Of a DNA stretch of 64,000 nt, positions 1 through 11,566 are shown one piece after another. How positions within the stretch are numbered: position 1 is the stretch's first letter; each line of letters begins with the position of its first letter. Source of the DNA: Epiperipatus broadwayi (lineage: Eukaryota; Onychophora; Udeonychophora; Euonychophora; Peripatidae); NCBI GenBank assembly GCA_028023455.1, contig JAQFVV010006729.1, positions 1 through 64,000 of the forward strand, in the 5' to 3' direction. The notes under the pieces are model-generated. The model searched no databases and had not been told where the DNA came from. It was given only the letters and a program-made list of their open reading frames with translations. The translations under genes and the position numbers were made by a program.

Positions 1-640
1 AAAATCGTAGTTTATTTAATCTTTAATAATTCACCGTTGAAATATGTTTAGTTAAGTTTAAATTTCATTTCAATTTGTTTCTTTATGAATTATGTCAACA
101 TCGTGCCGTAAGTCACGATGTTTCTTATTTAACCTTAGTTAAGATAGATGTAAGAGCGGGCGGGTCTATAATCAGTCGAAGTAAACGTCAAATAATTATG
201 TTATATACGATATGTCGGGGGGATGAACTTGTAAGCCTAGTGTTCGGGGCGTAAACGAACCACCGCATTGGTCGGTGACAACCAATAAATGAATCTTATG
301 CTGTAGTCGACTAATTAGAAAACCAAGCTGATTCTTCATTAGCGGACGGTGCGTCTTTTCCGGGAGGAGTCGTCCTCGAAATAACTATATTGCGGCCTTG
401 AGTTATCTATTGATCTATGCTGGGAGTTTGAGCTAGTGGGCGGGATTTGACTCCGAAGTCGTTTTGACATGACGTAAGGTGATGCGAGTAATTAAAATCC
501 AATTAAATAATCGTATCTGGCACCCCCTTGTGTGGATAGCTAATAACTATCGATATGAGTAAACAAATAAAACTTTACGCTATGTCAGGTTTATTTCGGA
601 GCCCTCGATCTCTTGTGCCGGGTTGTCGAATGTCCAAACA
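1..640. other. CpG-rich, compositionally distinct segment (LTR fragment or regulatory island)
   Basis: This stretch has far more G+C and CpG than anything else nearby. It contains two GC-box-like GGGCGG motifs, a CRE-like TGACGTAA, a CCAAT motif and short perfect hairpins. It ends sharply near 640, where normal AT-rich DNA resumes. No long coding frame is supported; the small frame at 555-821 runs on into AT-rich DNA and resembles nothing. The composition fits either the LTR or leader of a young retroelement cut by the window edge, or a promoter-type CpG island. I cannot choose between these from this copy alone. Confidence 0.4.
97..122. repeat. Perfect 9-bp stem hairpin
   Basis: AACATCGTG (97-105) and CACGATGTT (114-122) are exact reverse complements around an 8-base loop. 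It lies in the CpG-rich segment. A hairpin of this kind is compatible with an LTR R region, but there is no further support. Confidence 0.6.
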
Positions 641-768
641 AGTAGCTGGTTACAATATATACAAGTTTAAGACATTTAATTTCAATTTTTTAATTCTTAA
701 CAAAAAACAAGAAGTTTTATTTGTGAACTTTTATTTTTTTTCATGTTTAATAATAAAAAACAATGTAA

Positions 769-850
769 CGTACATATGTGCCCATTACACCACATTTTCC
801 AATATATGTATTTTATGCTGAACCAACACTCATCAATTGGTTCAGATCAT
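769..850. repeat. Fragment of the foldback repeat family
   Basis: This segment carries the family phrases CCAATATATGTATT, GAACCAACACTCATCA and TTGGTTCAGATCAT. They align with the left arm of the complete palindromic element at 52942-53640 and with 26039-26488. Only part of one arm is present. The small frames over it are translations of the repeat. Confidence 0.6.
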
Positions 851-870
851 GTATTGGATAAAAAATTCAA

Positions 871-1194
871 CAGCATCAAGAAAATATTAAAATGTGTGTT
901 ATACAGATACAGAGGTATGCACAACCAGAATTTTAATTGTCAACTTTACTTACAACTGGGAAGAAATTAAACACAATTTTCTTCCATATTCAATTGCTTC
1001 TTCTCCACAGTTGCTCTGAAAGAAAAAGCCACCAGATAGTCTTTATTATCAAACTACATCTGAACAATCTTATCTAACCAAACAATAATTGGGTAAACGG
1101 CTTATAAAATTCTCAGTGGACATTCAAAAATAATTTTTAATAAATACAATTATTTTTTGTTGTTGTTGTTTTGTGTTTTAAAGTTCAAGAATTT
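871..1194. other. AT-rich spacer, nothing recognised
   Basis: No supported gene, RNA or repeat was recognised. A short (TTG)n tract sits near 1158-1170. Confidence 0.5.
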
Positions 1195-1980
1195 GAAGTG
1201 AACAATCTATTATTCATTTCAATAAAAAAAAAAAAAATTTTTTTTTCTATGCAAAATGAAATGAAAATTTGGTTAAAAAAGAACTAACATGAGGTTCAAG
1301 AAAAAAAACTAAGTTTTGATATAAAAATCTTTTTTTTCCTGAGCAAAAGGGGATATTACTTCATTCAAATCACAGAATATTCAATATGCTTTGTGAATAA
1401 AAAGGAAGAGCACTATTAATAATTAGCTAGATATAATATGGAACACTTTAGAATAAAACTTTGAAGAGCTCCAGCTGAAATGAAGAAATAGCTTATTTAA
1501 ATGACAGCTAAAAATTATAATACTATATATATCATAAATGGACTTTTAACATTTGACAAAAAAGGAGTAAATAACAAATATTTTGTTTTGATGAATCTTA
1601 TATTTAAAAACTGATTTCTACTTTGTTTTAAATAATTTAAATTTGTAAATAATACTTATTATCTATATTATTTTGAAAGAAATTATCAATTTAAAATTAC
1701 AAAAAAAAAAACAAAAAACGTAATAACTTCTTTTTACTTGTTAAAATCATTAAAAAAATTTTTTTTAAAAATATATGTATAATAAACTTAGAATTTTATA
1801 TATGTTAGTAATAAAAGAAAGTGGTGAAGAAATAATGATAATCATGTAAATGCAATGCGCATCTATAAATTGCCTAAACCTCAAATAATTGTAGTTAATG
1901 ATGCATTATTTTCATTAATCTCATTCATTCATAGTTAAACTTATGATTAGTAAAAAGTGAATTTTATGTAGATGGATTTA
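1195..1980 (+). repeat. Dispersed direct repeat, copy 1 (mate at 62705-63490)
   Basis: A diverged but collinear copy of this segment occurs about 61.5 kb downstream in the same orientation. Shared blocks in order include GTGAACAATCTATTATT / ATGAACAATCTATTATT, AAACTAAGTTTT, TTTCTGA-CA-A-GGGATATTA, AAATGACAGCTA, CATAGTTAATGAT-like and TTCATTCATAGTTAA. There is no coding frame. It is either an old transposon family or part of an ancient segmental duplication. Confidence 0.6.
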
Positions 1981-2094
1981 AATATATACAATTGTTTATT
2001 CAATGTTTAATAGTTTACATATGTCTCATATTGATAGGGAAAAATATATTTATATCAATTTAATGAATTAGGGATAGATCAAATTGTAGTTGTA

Positions 2095-2240
2095 TTAAAT
2101 TAGGTTTAGGACCAATAGGGCACTCCTTATAATTATTGCATAGAGTTAGGACCAAAAGGACATTGTTTTATAGTTATTATTATATAAGCTGTTATGTTTA
2201 GGATTAGGATTTTAAAAAACCATTCCTTATAATTATTGTG
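2095..2240 (+). repeat. Short degenerate minisatellite
   Basis: The motif TTAGGACCAA-AGG-CA recurs at about 2105 and 2146, and a decayed version lies near 2205. CCTTATAATTATTG follows the first and third copies. No coding potential. Confidence 0.5.
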
Positions 2241-2826
2241 ATAAAGATAACATTGATGTATCCCATATAGAGCATATGTATGTATAAGAACTACAAGACA
2301 TGTGAGACAAAGAAATGTTTATATTTATGGATTCATATATGTGCAGAATTATATTTATGTTTATTGAAGACAGGGTTCAAAGTACAACAAATGTGTTCTA
2401 TTATCTCTGAATAGATTAATACTATGATGCATAAAGATTAAAGGATGTTGTTAAAAAATAAATTGCATATAAATTAATGATTATATTTTGCAAATAAATT
2501 GTTATATGATTTTTTAATTTTATTAAAGAAAATAAATTGTACATCAATTATTAAATACATTTGTAAATAAATTATTACTACAAGATTTATTACTTTGTTA
2601 ATGTAAGATTGCATGGTTTACTATCATTTATCAAGAATAACTTATGTTCTCCACAATTTAGCTTGGCATTACAAATAGGAATGTGTAATAGTTACTTTAA
2701 TATATTGAATAAAATATTGTTTAAAATATACATGTATTAGTTTATTTCCTGATGCTTAAAGCCAGGTGGCATTCTGTAATGGACATATTAAGACCCTATA
2801 TATGAGAGGTGAGAGTGACTTAAAGT
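2241..2826. other. AT-rich spacer, nothing recognised
   Basis: No open frame of note, RNA gene or recognisable repeat was seen. Confidence 0.5.
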
Positions 2827-2990
2827 CAACATAGTTATAACAACAATACTGGCATCAATGAGGTCTTTGAGCATTTTATCATCAGATTTTCAATAATATG
2901 GATAATTGAAGAGGTTGGAGAGTGGAGAAGATTGAAGCCTGTCCATTAAAGTTTGAAAATTTACTATCTTAATCTAAAGTGAGCATGATT

Positions 2991-3030
<40 letters not shown>

Positions 3031-3192
3031 GAGATGATGAACTAGACCAACTGACAAGTGCTGGTTCCGCATAACATAAGTATATTAGAGATCATTTACA
3101 TTTTTCACATATATGTGGTTATGTGTACTGGTTTTATAAAATGGAGTAAAGAGCTGAAGGGAGCTTTAAAGTCTGTGTTCAAATCCCTCTAA
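2827..3192. repeat. Right half of a foldback element
   Basis: This aligns with 53312-53640, the right arm of the complete palindromic element. Shared blocks include GGCATCAA, TGGATAATTGAAGAG-like, CCTGTCCATTAAAGTTTGAA, TTTACTA-CTTAAT and the terminal TGTTCAAATC-CT. The left arm is missing, so this copy is truncated. A dinucleotide microsatellite has expanded inside it. Confidence 0.75.
2991..3030. repeat. (AC)n(AT)n microsatellite
   Basis: About 12 AC units are followed by about 8 AT units, within the foldback repeat at the position where related copies carry a short CA/TA tract. Confidence 0.95.
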
Positions 3193-4120
3193 TTACAGCT
3201 AAAGTTCAGTTTATACATTATATTTGAAGTCAAATATATCATTTTGCATAATTTTAAAATTTTATATTGATAGCGCACATTTTTAAAAATAAAAAGTAAA
3301 TAAATGCATTTTATTTTTTTTATTAAAGTTTTAATGTGATTATAATATATCAGGATGTCGGTTATCAAAGCTAATATTTCCAAGAATGTATTAAAACAAT
3401 AAATAGTATATGACTAATCAAATATACACAAGGCTATTCGGTTTATATGGAATAAAATCTAATTAAGCAGTCATTGCATAGCTCCTGTAATTGGAAATAT
3501 GAAATACTAATAAAAGATAACCGGCTTAGGAAATGATTTGTAAATAGCCACCAGTACAGATCACATTTAAAATAGATCTCAGCATGTGTTTTTAAAATAT
3601 TAGTACAAAATAAAATACCTATATATGAAATAAATTTAACAACGTATAAAATTAAATAAAAAATATTAGTCACTTAAAATAAATAATGATAAACTTCTAC
3701 TGACAAGTTTATTATTATATATATGAATGTTAAATGTATGTTTGAAGAGAGATTGAAGTATAACAATACAGGTACTAGGATCAAATCATACTCTTTGAAT
3801 ATCACCATACCTTGGCATTACCTATCTCTGATTAACATTCTTTAATTAATGATGCAGTTTATATAGTTATCAAACAAACATAATTTTTATAAAAATAATA
3901 AAGATTTATAGTATTAAAAACTACAAGTAATTTTTTTTTCAAATACAAATGGATTATCTTGTACATCCATTTACAAATAATCAATCAAATAAAAAACTTT
4001 AATAAATCTAATAGCGAGTTGCCTTTTTTCGCTTAAATGTTAAAAATGGTGGAAATCTTAGATTAATAAGATAATAATAATTATTATTTAACAAATGCTT
4101 CTTTTCTTTCAAATTTTTCA
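3193..4120. other. AT-rich spacer, nothing recognised
   Basis: Two minus-strand frames (3189-3383 and 3443-3673) have AT-driven composition (Ile, Tyr, Asn, Lys) and no motif. I do not regard them as genes. Confidence 0.5.
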
Positions 4121-4220
4121 TATGTCATAGCACCTGTCGGGAGACGAACCCGCAACAACCGTCTGCAACCAACTGCTTGCTTGCAAGGCTGCTGCGCTGA
4201 TCTCTCGGCTAACAATGCTT
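4121..4220 (-). repeat. tRNA-derived SINE head
   Basis: On the minus strand an A-box-like block (TTAGCCGAGAGATCAGCGC) is followed about 45 bases later by a B-box-like block GGTTCGTCTCC, as in a pol III internal promoter. The anticodon-arm region contains an internal repeat (CAAGCAAGCAG and TTGGTTGCAGACGGTTG), so it would not fold as a working tRNA. The flanks are AT-rich. Confidence 0.65.
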
Positions 4221-7200
4221 TTTCTCTATTATTTAAAATTCATTGAACTACAGATAAACAATATTAATCCAAAATCTTTTGATCCAGAGTGTTTTTGAAT
4301 TTGTAAAAATTTTAGATTTCAAGAATATGTCTATTATTCACTCCTTTATCATTTTAATAATAAAAATGTGAAGTTTTAAATAGTATATACTGTATAAAAT
4401 ATTTCCTATACTAGATAAATTTAAAGAATTATGTTATTGTTTTTTTAATAAATAAACTTTATTTTTTGTTCAGAAAGTTTATATCTACATTAAGCTTATT
4501 AATAATTAGAATGCTGCCATAAATAAATATTTTCTAAACTTGGTAAAACATTTTGATGCTTTACTATTATAAATTCAATAATTTTTTTTATAAAATAGTT
4601 TGTTACTCAAGTTTTCATACAAATTTCAAATACCAGAAGTGAAAGAAAGAATTTCAATGCAATAAAGAACTTTTAGTTATCCATTATCAAATCAACTTAT
4701 TTTTGCAATAGCATGAATAGAAAAAAAAAATTGGTTCAGATAACTGGCATATAGTTAAACAACAGTTTTAAAAAAGTATAAAATTTGTTATAAAACTATA
4801 ATCATTAATTTGTAAATACAAAATAATAAAGTAATTAGTCATTTGGAAAATCATGCAATGTTCAAGTACTAGGAACATAAATTGACTGTTCATGCAGAAT
4901 TTATAATTCTTTAGTATATCACTCTGCTACTTTGTTAAATCACACAGGAATGTGTAATAAAATGTTACAAGTACAGAAAACAATAGAAAAGAATGATATA
5001 AGAAGATTAAGTAAGATTTCTCAAATAAAATCAAAATAGGAAAAAGTTTCTATTTCTCTATGGTTGAGAACTTCATTTCAATTTTCATTTCCATATATAA
5101 ACCTGAAACCATCATTCCACAACTAAGATGCTTTTTTATGAAAAACTTTCTTTGGACTATAAGAATAATGTGAAAGCTGTAGTATGTTATAAAGCTTAAA
5201 TGTGCAAGTTAATTTTTTTATGAACTTCATTGTGAGATTTTTGAATTTAAAAAAAATGGAAAAAGTTAACATTATTAAATTATTATGATTTTTACACCTA
5301 CAAACAATATAATATCAGAACAAAATTGTCAGTTTAGTTTTTTGAGGTAATGACCTCTAATTCTATCTTATACAGAGTTACTTATAAGTCTCAAATGAAA
5401 AAAGAAAAAAAAAATCAATGTTTAATTATTATGTCTTCCATTATTCTTTGCATACAAACCTGTTTTATTTATGGAACATACATACATATGATATGGATGC
5501 TATTTTTTAAAGTTTGACATTAAGTCTATTAAACATATCTGCTATTATCTGGTTGTTTGGAAGCCATCTTTAAATTCTGTAATACCTTCTCTCTGACTTC
5601 ATTTTCTATGATTATCATTATTTGGTTTCATTATTATACTAATAAAACTAAATGATTCAAGATTTTTTTATTTACATTCAGCATATGCCCTTAACAATAG
5701 TAATTGATTCCATAGAACTGATATTAGATAATAGTAAATTATACACATTTTCAGACTAATTTCTGGCTAATATTTTTTTCAATAAAATGCTCTGAACTTG
5801 TAGTACATGTAGATGTGTAAAAACGTAATTTAAGTGAATAATTAAAGTTTACACAAAATTTTAATGAGGTGTAGAATATTTTTAAGTTTCAAGCTATTAG
5901 CTTAATAATATAAAATAGCTAATAGTAGTCGATAGATGTCTATGGACAATATTATTATTAAATTTAAATTGATCTTTTAAGCTTGCTGTAAATGCTTATA
6001 GAATAAAACAAATGGAATGAATTACTGTTTTCAATTATTGCATTTGGAATTACTTCTTGCTTATATACATAAAAATCTATAAAAGTACAATATTGAGCAT
6101 TCAGCCTATGATGCTGGGTTTATAGAATATCCAGTATTTGAAAAAAAAACCATTTACTTAAAAATGTATTAAAGAAAATAACATATTGTTATATAAAGAC
6201 TTAATTGTATGTAATAATATAAACTTTACACAAAATTTTAATGAAGTTTAGACATTAATAGTTTTTTTAAAATACAGTTTATAAATAATATTTATTTTAG
6301 TATTTAATATGATTAAAACACACAAATAATTGAAATTAGCACAGACTATTTATCAAATTATTAAACACATGTAATTTGTGATTCTATTTAATATATATAT
6401 ATCTGTTTGTTGTGTCACAATTATTACACAGATAGATTATAAATTGTTTTAGATAGAAGTGAAATATAAATGAATAAAAAAAAGTCCTAAGATTTTATTA
6501 CATTGCAAACTGATAATAAGACATTGTAGTCCCTTAGTGCAATAGATTTCTGAAAGTAACGACTATTAGATTAGTTTTCAATAGAGTAAAGCAAAAGAAA
6601 AAGTCAATTTAGAAAATCAATTGCAATTGCTGTGCTCAACATAATGTCTGGGTGTTCCAAAGCAATTATATGTTTATTATAGTTACAAAAGTCAGTATAT
6701 ATACAGATAACGATAAATATTGATGTAAATCAAGATAAGATTTATAAAGCTATGCGAAAAAAATGTAAATATAAAATCTACCAATCAAATATATGTATTC
6801 AATAGCAATAACTATTATTAATGATAATTAATAGATAGAGACAATAGGTGGCATTGCTCAAATTATAGTTGAAATTCTCATGACAGTTTCTGCTATTTTG
6901 CATATTTAATTTTTGGATTGATAATTAGCTCATCATGCTTGTTTAATTAATTGATTGGCATTGAATGTTTCTGCTGTAGCATGTCTGACAATTCTGTTTA
7001 ATTTATCTCTGAAGTAAAATAGTACGAGAGAAATTAAAGCTTTTAAATTTCTAATCCTGACGAAGATTTTTCAAAGAAGCATTGTGATAAAGGGAAATGA
7101 ACAATTAGATATTGAACTTTCAGTTTAAATAAAACAGACAAACTTGTTTTTATAACATTTTCGATCCATTTTATTTTAACATACCCTCATATATATATAT

Positions 7201-8291
7201 AATATTCTCGTGGATAAATAAGAATTCATAGTATTATTTCCAGGAACTTCTGTGTAATAAAAAATATCATAGCTAAATAGCTGATGTTTCAGTACTTTCG
7301 ACAGAGCTTCTATTTTCTCAAATCTTAAGAATGTGTGTGGTGAGATTTAAAATTGTTACTTTTTCTTTTGTTATTTTTTTCTTATTATCAAATTCTATTG
7401 GTTGAGAAGTTTTAAAAAGTATTTTATTTTCCAATAGCTTTTTTCAAATTTTGTTAATTTTTTTTAATTCACATTTTTATGTATGCTCTTACGTCTTTTA
7501 AAAATCTCTATAGCTTTTCTAAGTAGTCTCTAGTCATATTGCTCAATTTTTGTCAGAATATGCATTTTATTAAAATTGATGTCATGGCTAGTTAATTTAA
7601 TGTATCAATAAATGGCTGATGAATTAGATTTTTCTCTGCCAAAATGTATACTTCCTTTCTTATGTTTATTTTATAATTGGTCTGTCCAATGTATGAATAT
7701 AAACAAACTCCCCATGGAATTTCATATATATATTGCTTGAAAATATTGAATAAGAAAAAAATAAGAGCAGAATTAAGATATAGTTATCTACAATACAATT
7801 ATGAATGGAGCATATACCAAAATAAAGATTACATTATTATCTCAGCTTGCTTTCAATATCTTTTTTAAAAGCTATAATTTACTGTATGTTATTTCACAAT
7901 TAGCTAGTATGAGCATTAAATTAGTTTTTTGATTATTGATTTACATCAGTGAGCAACATTGTATTCACATCTACACACCATAAGCCACTTTTACTTTTTT
8001 ATATTAAGCAAACTAAAAATCTGATGCTTAGATATTGTAAAGTTTTGAACTCAAGCTTATATAAGAGTGACATTAAGCTATCAAAGATATATTTTAGTGA
8101 TGTGTGATTCATTATCAGTGAGAGATACTTTTTAGTCTTTTGGCAAAAATAGTTTTAGAACAGAAAACATCTTATAACTTTATATGCTTACTTTCAATAT
8201 CTCATTAGAAGTTAAACTTCAAGTACTTTCTCTATTCCACAACCACTTGTTGCAAATATAAGTAATCAATTGATAGCAGTGTTATATCAAA
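4221..8291. other. Long AT-rich intergenic or intronic stretch
   Basis: No supportable gene over about 4 kb. The one repeat I saw is a direct pair at about 5846-5885 and 6221-6258, sharing ACACAAAATTTTAATGA. The 63-codon frame at 7677-7868 has no recognisable motif. If the receptor gene extends upstream, this may be intron. Confidence 0.5.
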
Positions 8292-8362
8292 ATCCTCAGA
8301 GTTTCCGGATATTCGTTTACTTTTTTAACCATATATCCCTCAAGTTTACAGTAGAATAATCT
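8292..8362 (+). repeat. Direct repeat, copy 1 (mate at 8944-9015)
   Basis: Starts ATCCTCAGAGTTTC-GGATATT and continues through CTTTTTTAA, CTCAA-TTACA-T and GGAATATTCT-like blocks shared with 8944-9015. Spacing is about 652 bp. The downstream copy abuts a perfect palindrome and a foldback element. Confidence 0.65.
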
Positions 8363-8837
8363 GATTTAAAATAAATAGAGAGAATTACATCTCATGATAA
8401 ACTAGACATTGAGGAGAATCCAAAATAATTAAACAGATGATTGGACATTGCTATTAATCATTAGCAGATATTTTGTCAGTAATATAATATTAAGATATGC
8501 ATAATAATATGAAATGTCTCATTGAACATGTCTCTTGTAGTAATATTTAACTTTTTTGTCATTGAATGATATATATTCTACAGGTGATTTTTCTACTTAT
8601 TTGGATGATCATGAAAAAGTAAATTTGTGATAAATATAATAAAGCAGATGTAGCTTTTATAATTTTATGGCTTATTTATTGTGATTATTCTTTAATGAAT
8701 TAGTTTTTATTACCTATTATCTTTTTGCATATCTTGTTGCTAATTATGTTTCTAAACATTTTATAGTAAAATCAGATCAACAATGATTTGAATGAACAAT
8801 CTATTGATTATGGATTAATATCTAATGTTTAAAACTC

Positions 8838-8839
<2 letters not shown>

Positions 8840-8877
<38 letters not shown>
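8840..8877. repeat. (AT)n microsatellite
   Basis: A run of about 19 AT units directly upstream of the palindrome at 8893-8950. Confidence 0.95.
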
Positions 8878-8879
<2 letters not shown>

Positions 8880-8892
8880 ATATATATAACTA

Positions 8893-8950
8893 TGAGGATT
8901 GTATACAACATAATATATATATATATATATTATGTTGTATACAATCCTCA
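8893..8950. repeat. Perfect 58-bp palindrome
   Basis: TGAGGATTGTATACAACATA is followed by an AT core and then the exact reverse complement, ending TATACAATCCTCA. The arms meet without a non-palindromic loop, so the DNA could extrude a cruciform. It may be the end of an AT-cored foldback element. Confidence 0.9.
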
Positions 8951-9015
8951 AAGTTTCTGGATATTAGCTTTCTTTTTTAAATCACACATCACTCAAACTT
9001 ACAATGGAATATTCT
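8944..9015 (+). repeat. Direct repeat, copy 2
   Basis: Homologous to 8292-8362 (ATCCTCAAAGTTTCTGGATATT and following blocks), and immediately precedes the foldback element at 9017. Confidence 0.65.
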
Positions 9016-9016
9016 A

Positions 9017-9168
9017 AATATAGGGGATTTGAACACAGACTTTCAAGCTCTCTTCAACTATCCACACTATCTCATACCACTGATACACATGACCACACAC
9101 ATATATCTTATGAGATAGTGTGGATAATTGAAGGGTGCTTGAAAGTATGTGTTCAATCCCTTATATTT
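9017..9168. repeat. Foldback (inverted-repeat) element, about 150 bp
   Basis: The left arm AAATATAGGGGATTTGAACA with ACTATCCACACTATCTCATA pairs with the right arm TATGAGATAGTGTGGATA with TGTGTTCAATCCCTTATATT. Arms are about 61 bp with few mismatches around a loop of about 30 bases holding an (AC)n-like stretch. A trailing motif (CAGGTATATAA...GCCTGTACTTCAAAT, about 9180-9213) recurs after other members. The plus-strand frame over it is only a translation of the repeat. Confidence 0.85.
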
Positions 9169-9215
9169 ACATTTGATCTCCAGGTATATAAAGAATGCCT
9201 GTACTTCAAATCTTA

Positions 9216-9756
9216 TTAGAATATTCTGTAAAATACATATAAATTTGGGGAATATATTTATAAGAAGTGGTTATGTTTCTTTTTGTAAACTGATTTTATA
9301 CAATTTCTAGACAATTTTTCTATCTCTTTCCTAAAAAAGAATAGTAAAAATAAAAACGTTATTCACCAAAATAATTATTTGGTGACAGCTATCATATGTT
9401 TTTCTATTTAATCTTTAATCACTTGCTGAGAATATCTTGGTATTTATTAACTATTCAATAAATTGTCAGTTATAAGACAGCTACTAAAAAATTCAAACTT
9501 TGTTTAGAAATCCTTGCTTGAAAAATTCCTAGTCTTATTTGGATTTGAAATTCAAATTGTAGATATATTAACCAAAGTACTAATCACAACATTATATATT
9601 TTCTCTGCTTAAATTTGAATTACAATTTTTTTTTATTTTTAAATTTAATAAAACTTATATACATATCTTACAATTTTTAAGCCTTATTTTTTTAAAAAAA
9701 AAGTTATATGATTTTATTTTTAGTAAGTTGCAATTTTTTTTTTTTTTGCATTTCAG
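9216..9756. other. AT-rich sequence upstream of the receptor exon, presumed intron
   Basis: No exon was seen. It ends in a polypyrimidine tract of about 16 T residues and TTTCAG, the splice acceptor of the exon at 9757. Confidence 0.55.
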
Positions 9757-9892
9757 ATTAATACTCACGTTGCTTCCTTTCATGATGCTATTGTTCTTTA
9801 TGCAAATGTTATAAATCAAACCATGGCAGCTGGGATAAATATAATGGATGGATTGGCTTTTGTTAAAAAGACTTGGGGAAATAACTTTCATG
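9757..9892 (+). CDS. Internal exon of a natriuretic-peptide-receptor-type guanylate cyclase, ligand-binding domain
   Basis: The exon is 136 nt: acceptor TTTCAG before 9757, donor TG|GTAAG after 9892, entry phase 0, exit phase 1. It reads INTHVASFHDAIVLYANVIN, then QTMAAG, INIMDG and KKTWGNNFH. This matches the membrane-distal half of the ANF-receptor extracellular domain of receptor guanylate cyclases, where a FHDA..LY motif is followed by N-x-T, DG and a W-N-x-x-F block. Family members bind a peptide outside the cell and make cGMP through an intracellular cyclase domain; neither transmembrane nor cyclase parts are visible here. N20-x-T is a possible N-glycosylation site. Upstream exons were not found. 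It could be another ANF-domain receptor, but the continuation in the next exon favours a guanylate cyclase. No stop or frameshift. Confidence 0.8.
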
Positions 9893-10170
9893 GTAAGAAG
9901 ATTAGATTTGTGTACTTATTCTTTCTATACGATGAAGTATACCTAATAATATTAACAGTTTATTAATGTACAGTCTACATTTTTTATATTATGAATGCAA
10001 ATGTGTAAAATTAGAGACCCAAATAGTATGAGTATTATAAGAAAAGAATTACTTGTCTTCTGGCTTATGAGCAAAAAGATTCACTGATCTTGAAATTAAT
10101 ATCAGGTTTAAAAAATATTAAAATTGTGGGACAACAAAAAAAAAGAGTTAAGTTTGACATTTTTTTTTAT

Positions 10171-10256
10171 GTGTCAAAGCGTCGGCCAAGAAGTGAACCC
10201 CGGGACAACTGCTTGTAAGGCAGCTGTGCTAACCACTCGGCCATCAACGCTTGACA
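10171..10256 (-). repeat. tRNA-derived SINE, head only
   Basis: The minus-strand core 10250-10179 is 72 nt. It begins GCGTTGATGG and ends GGCCGACGC, so six of seven acceptor positions pair (one G-U). GGCCGAGTGGTTAGC is a clear A box and GGGGTTCACTTC a weak B box. CTGC-CTTACAA-GCAG gives an anticodon stem-loop reading TAC. After the core comes TTTGACACAT and an A-rich tail. The weak T arm and the tail make this a SINE rather than a functional tRNA gene. Three close relatives lie at 41991, 51844 and 52098. Confidence 0.75.
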
Positions 10257-10373
10257 GTTTGACATTTTTATACATCAGTCAGGTTTATGAAACAATTCCG
10301 CTAAATATCATCACAGCTTTACTACCGTAATGGAAAAGTGCTCATTCAAATAAATATAAAATATATTAATATA

Positions 10374-10527
10374 TAGGATATATGAGCACAGACTTTCACA
10401 CGACCCACCACTCTCCACTATCTCATAATACTGATATACTTGAACATATATGCGTTCAAGTGTATCAGTGTTATGAGATAGAATGGAAAGTGGTGGATCG
10501 TGTGAAAGTCTGTGCTCATATACCCCA
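10374..10527. repeat. Near-perfect foldback element, about 154 bp
   Basis: Arms of about 72 bp: GAGCACAGACTTTCACACGA to ACTGATATACTTGAAC pairs with GTTCAAGTGTATCAGT to TCGTGTGAAAGTCTGTGCTC, around an 8-base loop. Terminal motifs (ATAGGATATATGAGCACAG) match the family at 9017 and 52942. The tail AGGTATATAATAAACCTGTATTTCAGTT follows within 30 bp. Both strands give an open frame over it purely because it is a palindrome. It lies in the receptor intron, 480 bp past the exon. Confidence 0.9.
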
Positions 10528-11566
10528 TATATTACGTATATTGATACAGGTATATAATAAACCTGTATTTCAGTTATAAAATATATTATAATTTTTACTT
10601 TCAAATCTTGTTTATCAATATATATATAAATATGTTATATTTTTATTTTTACTTTCAATCGTATCAACAAGTTCTGAAAGAGAAAAAAAAATATATTTTA
10701 TACTTATAGTGAATTAATGCAATTTGTCAAATTTAAAAAGATGTGATAGCTAGTTGAGAAGCGCTTAGAATAATAAATAGTATATTGTTAGTAGTCCAGA
10801 AAGTGTGAGATCAGAGTATTAAAATGACTAAACCATCCCCTCCCCACTTTATTCAGTTGAAAATCGATTCAGGAGAGTTTCCCTTCTAAGTTTTTCATCC
10901 TTGTATAGCATTAAACTATTCAGGTATCTATTTTCCAAAGTAGGATTATGCACAGTATATAATTTGTATTATTATTTATAATTTTTTTTTACTGGTAAGA
11001 TATGCTATTTTTTTTTTGTAGCATATAATTACAATGAGGATAATTTAAACTTTGTTCTGTGTTTATCTGTTGATATGCGTTTTGTATAGATAAGTTTAAA
11101 GTTAATAATCTTAAATTTTGAATGGCTTTTTACATTTTAAATGGGTTTTTAAAAGTTAATTCTTTATTACAGAATTAATCGTTCATAACTGCAACTCATT
11201 TACAATTCGTTGTTAACATTATTTAATAGTTCAAGAAGAGTATATATGAGCCAATATAGAATTTTGTCTTCTATTCCAAATAAAGTTGGATCATCGGCTG
11301 ACAGTTGTTAATAGTTATATCTAATCTGTGTTAAAATAAAGATTTTTACAGGCTATTGATGCAAATGATATATTATCTAAATTTATCCACGTATGATTCA
11401 TAGTTCTATTATACTGATATTTCAATGCACTTTTCATAAATTGTAATGATTTTTAATAATAATATTCATTATTCAATTGATGGCTGATACAATCCAGTTG
11501 AAGTGTTTGTATAGTAATAATATGAATTATATATGGATGAATCCAGATAATTTCATTTATGTATAT

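Noticed and set aside
9004-9219. 71-codon plus-strand frame
   Set aside because: It covers the foldback element at 9017-9168, including its CA-rich loop (HTTDTHDHTHIS).
10179-10250. A functional tRNA gene (anticodon TAC) on the minus strand
   Set aside because: Length and A box fit, but the T arm relies on G-U pairs with an abnormal loop, and three relatives share the same non-tRNA tail, so it is a SINE.
10311-10604. Overlapping open frames on both strands
   Set aside because: Both arise from a near-perfect inverted repeat; the two proteins are mirror products of one palindrome.
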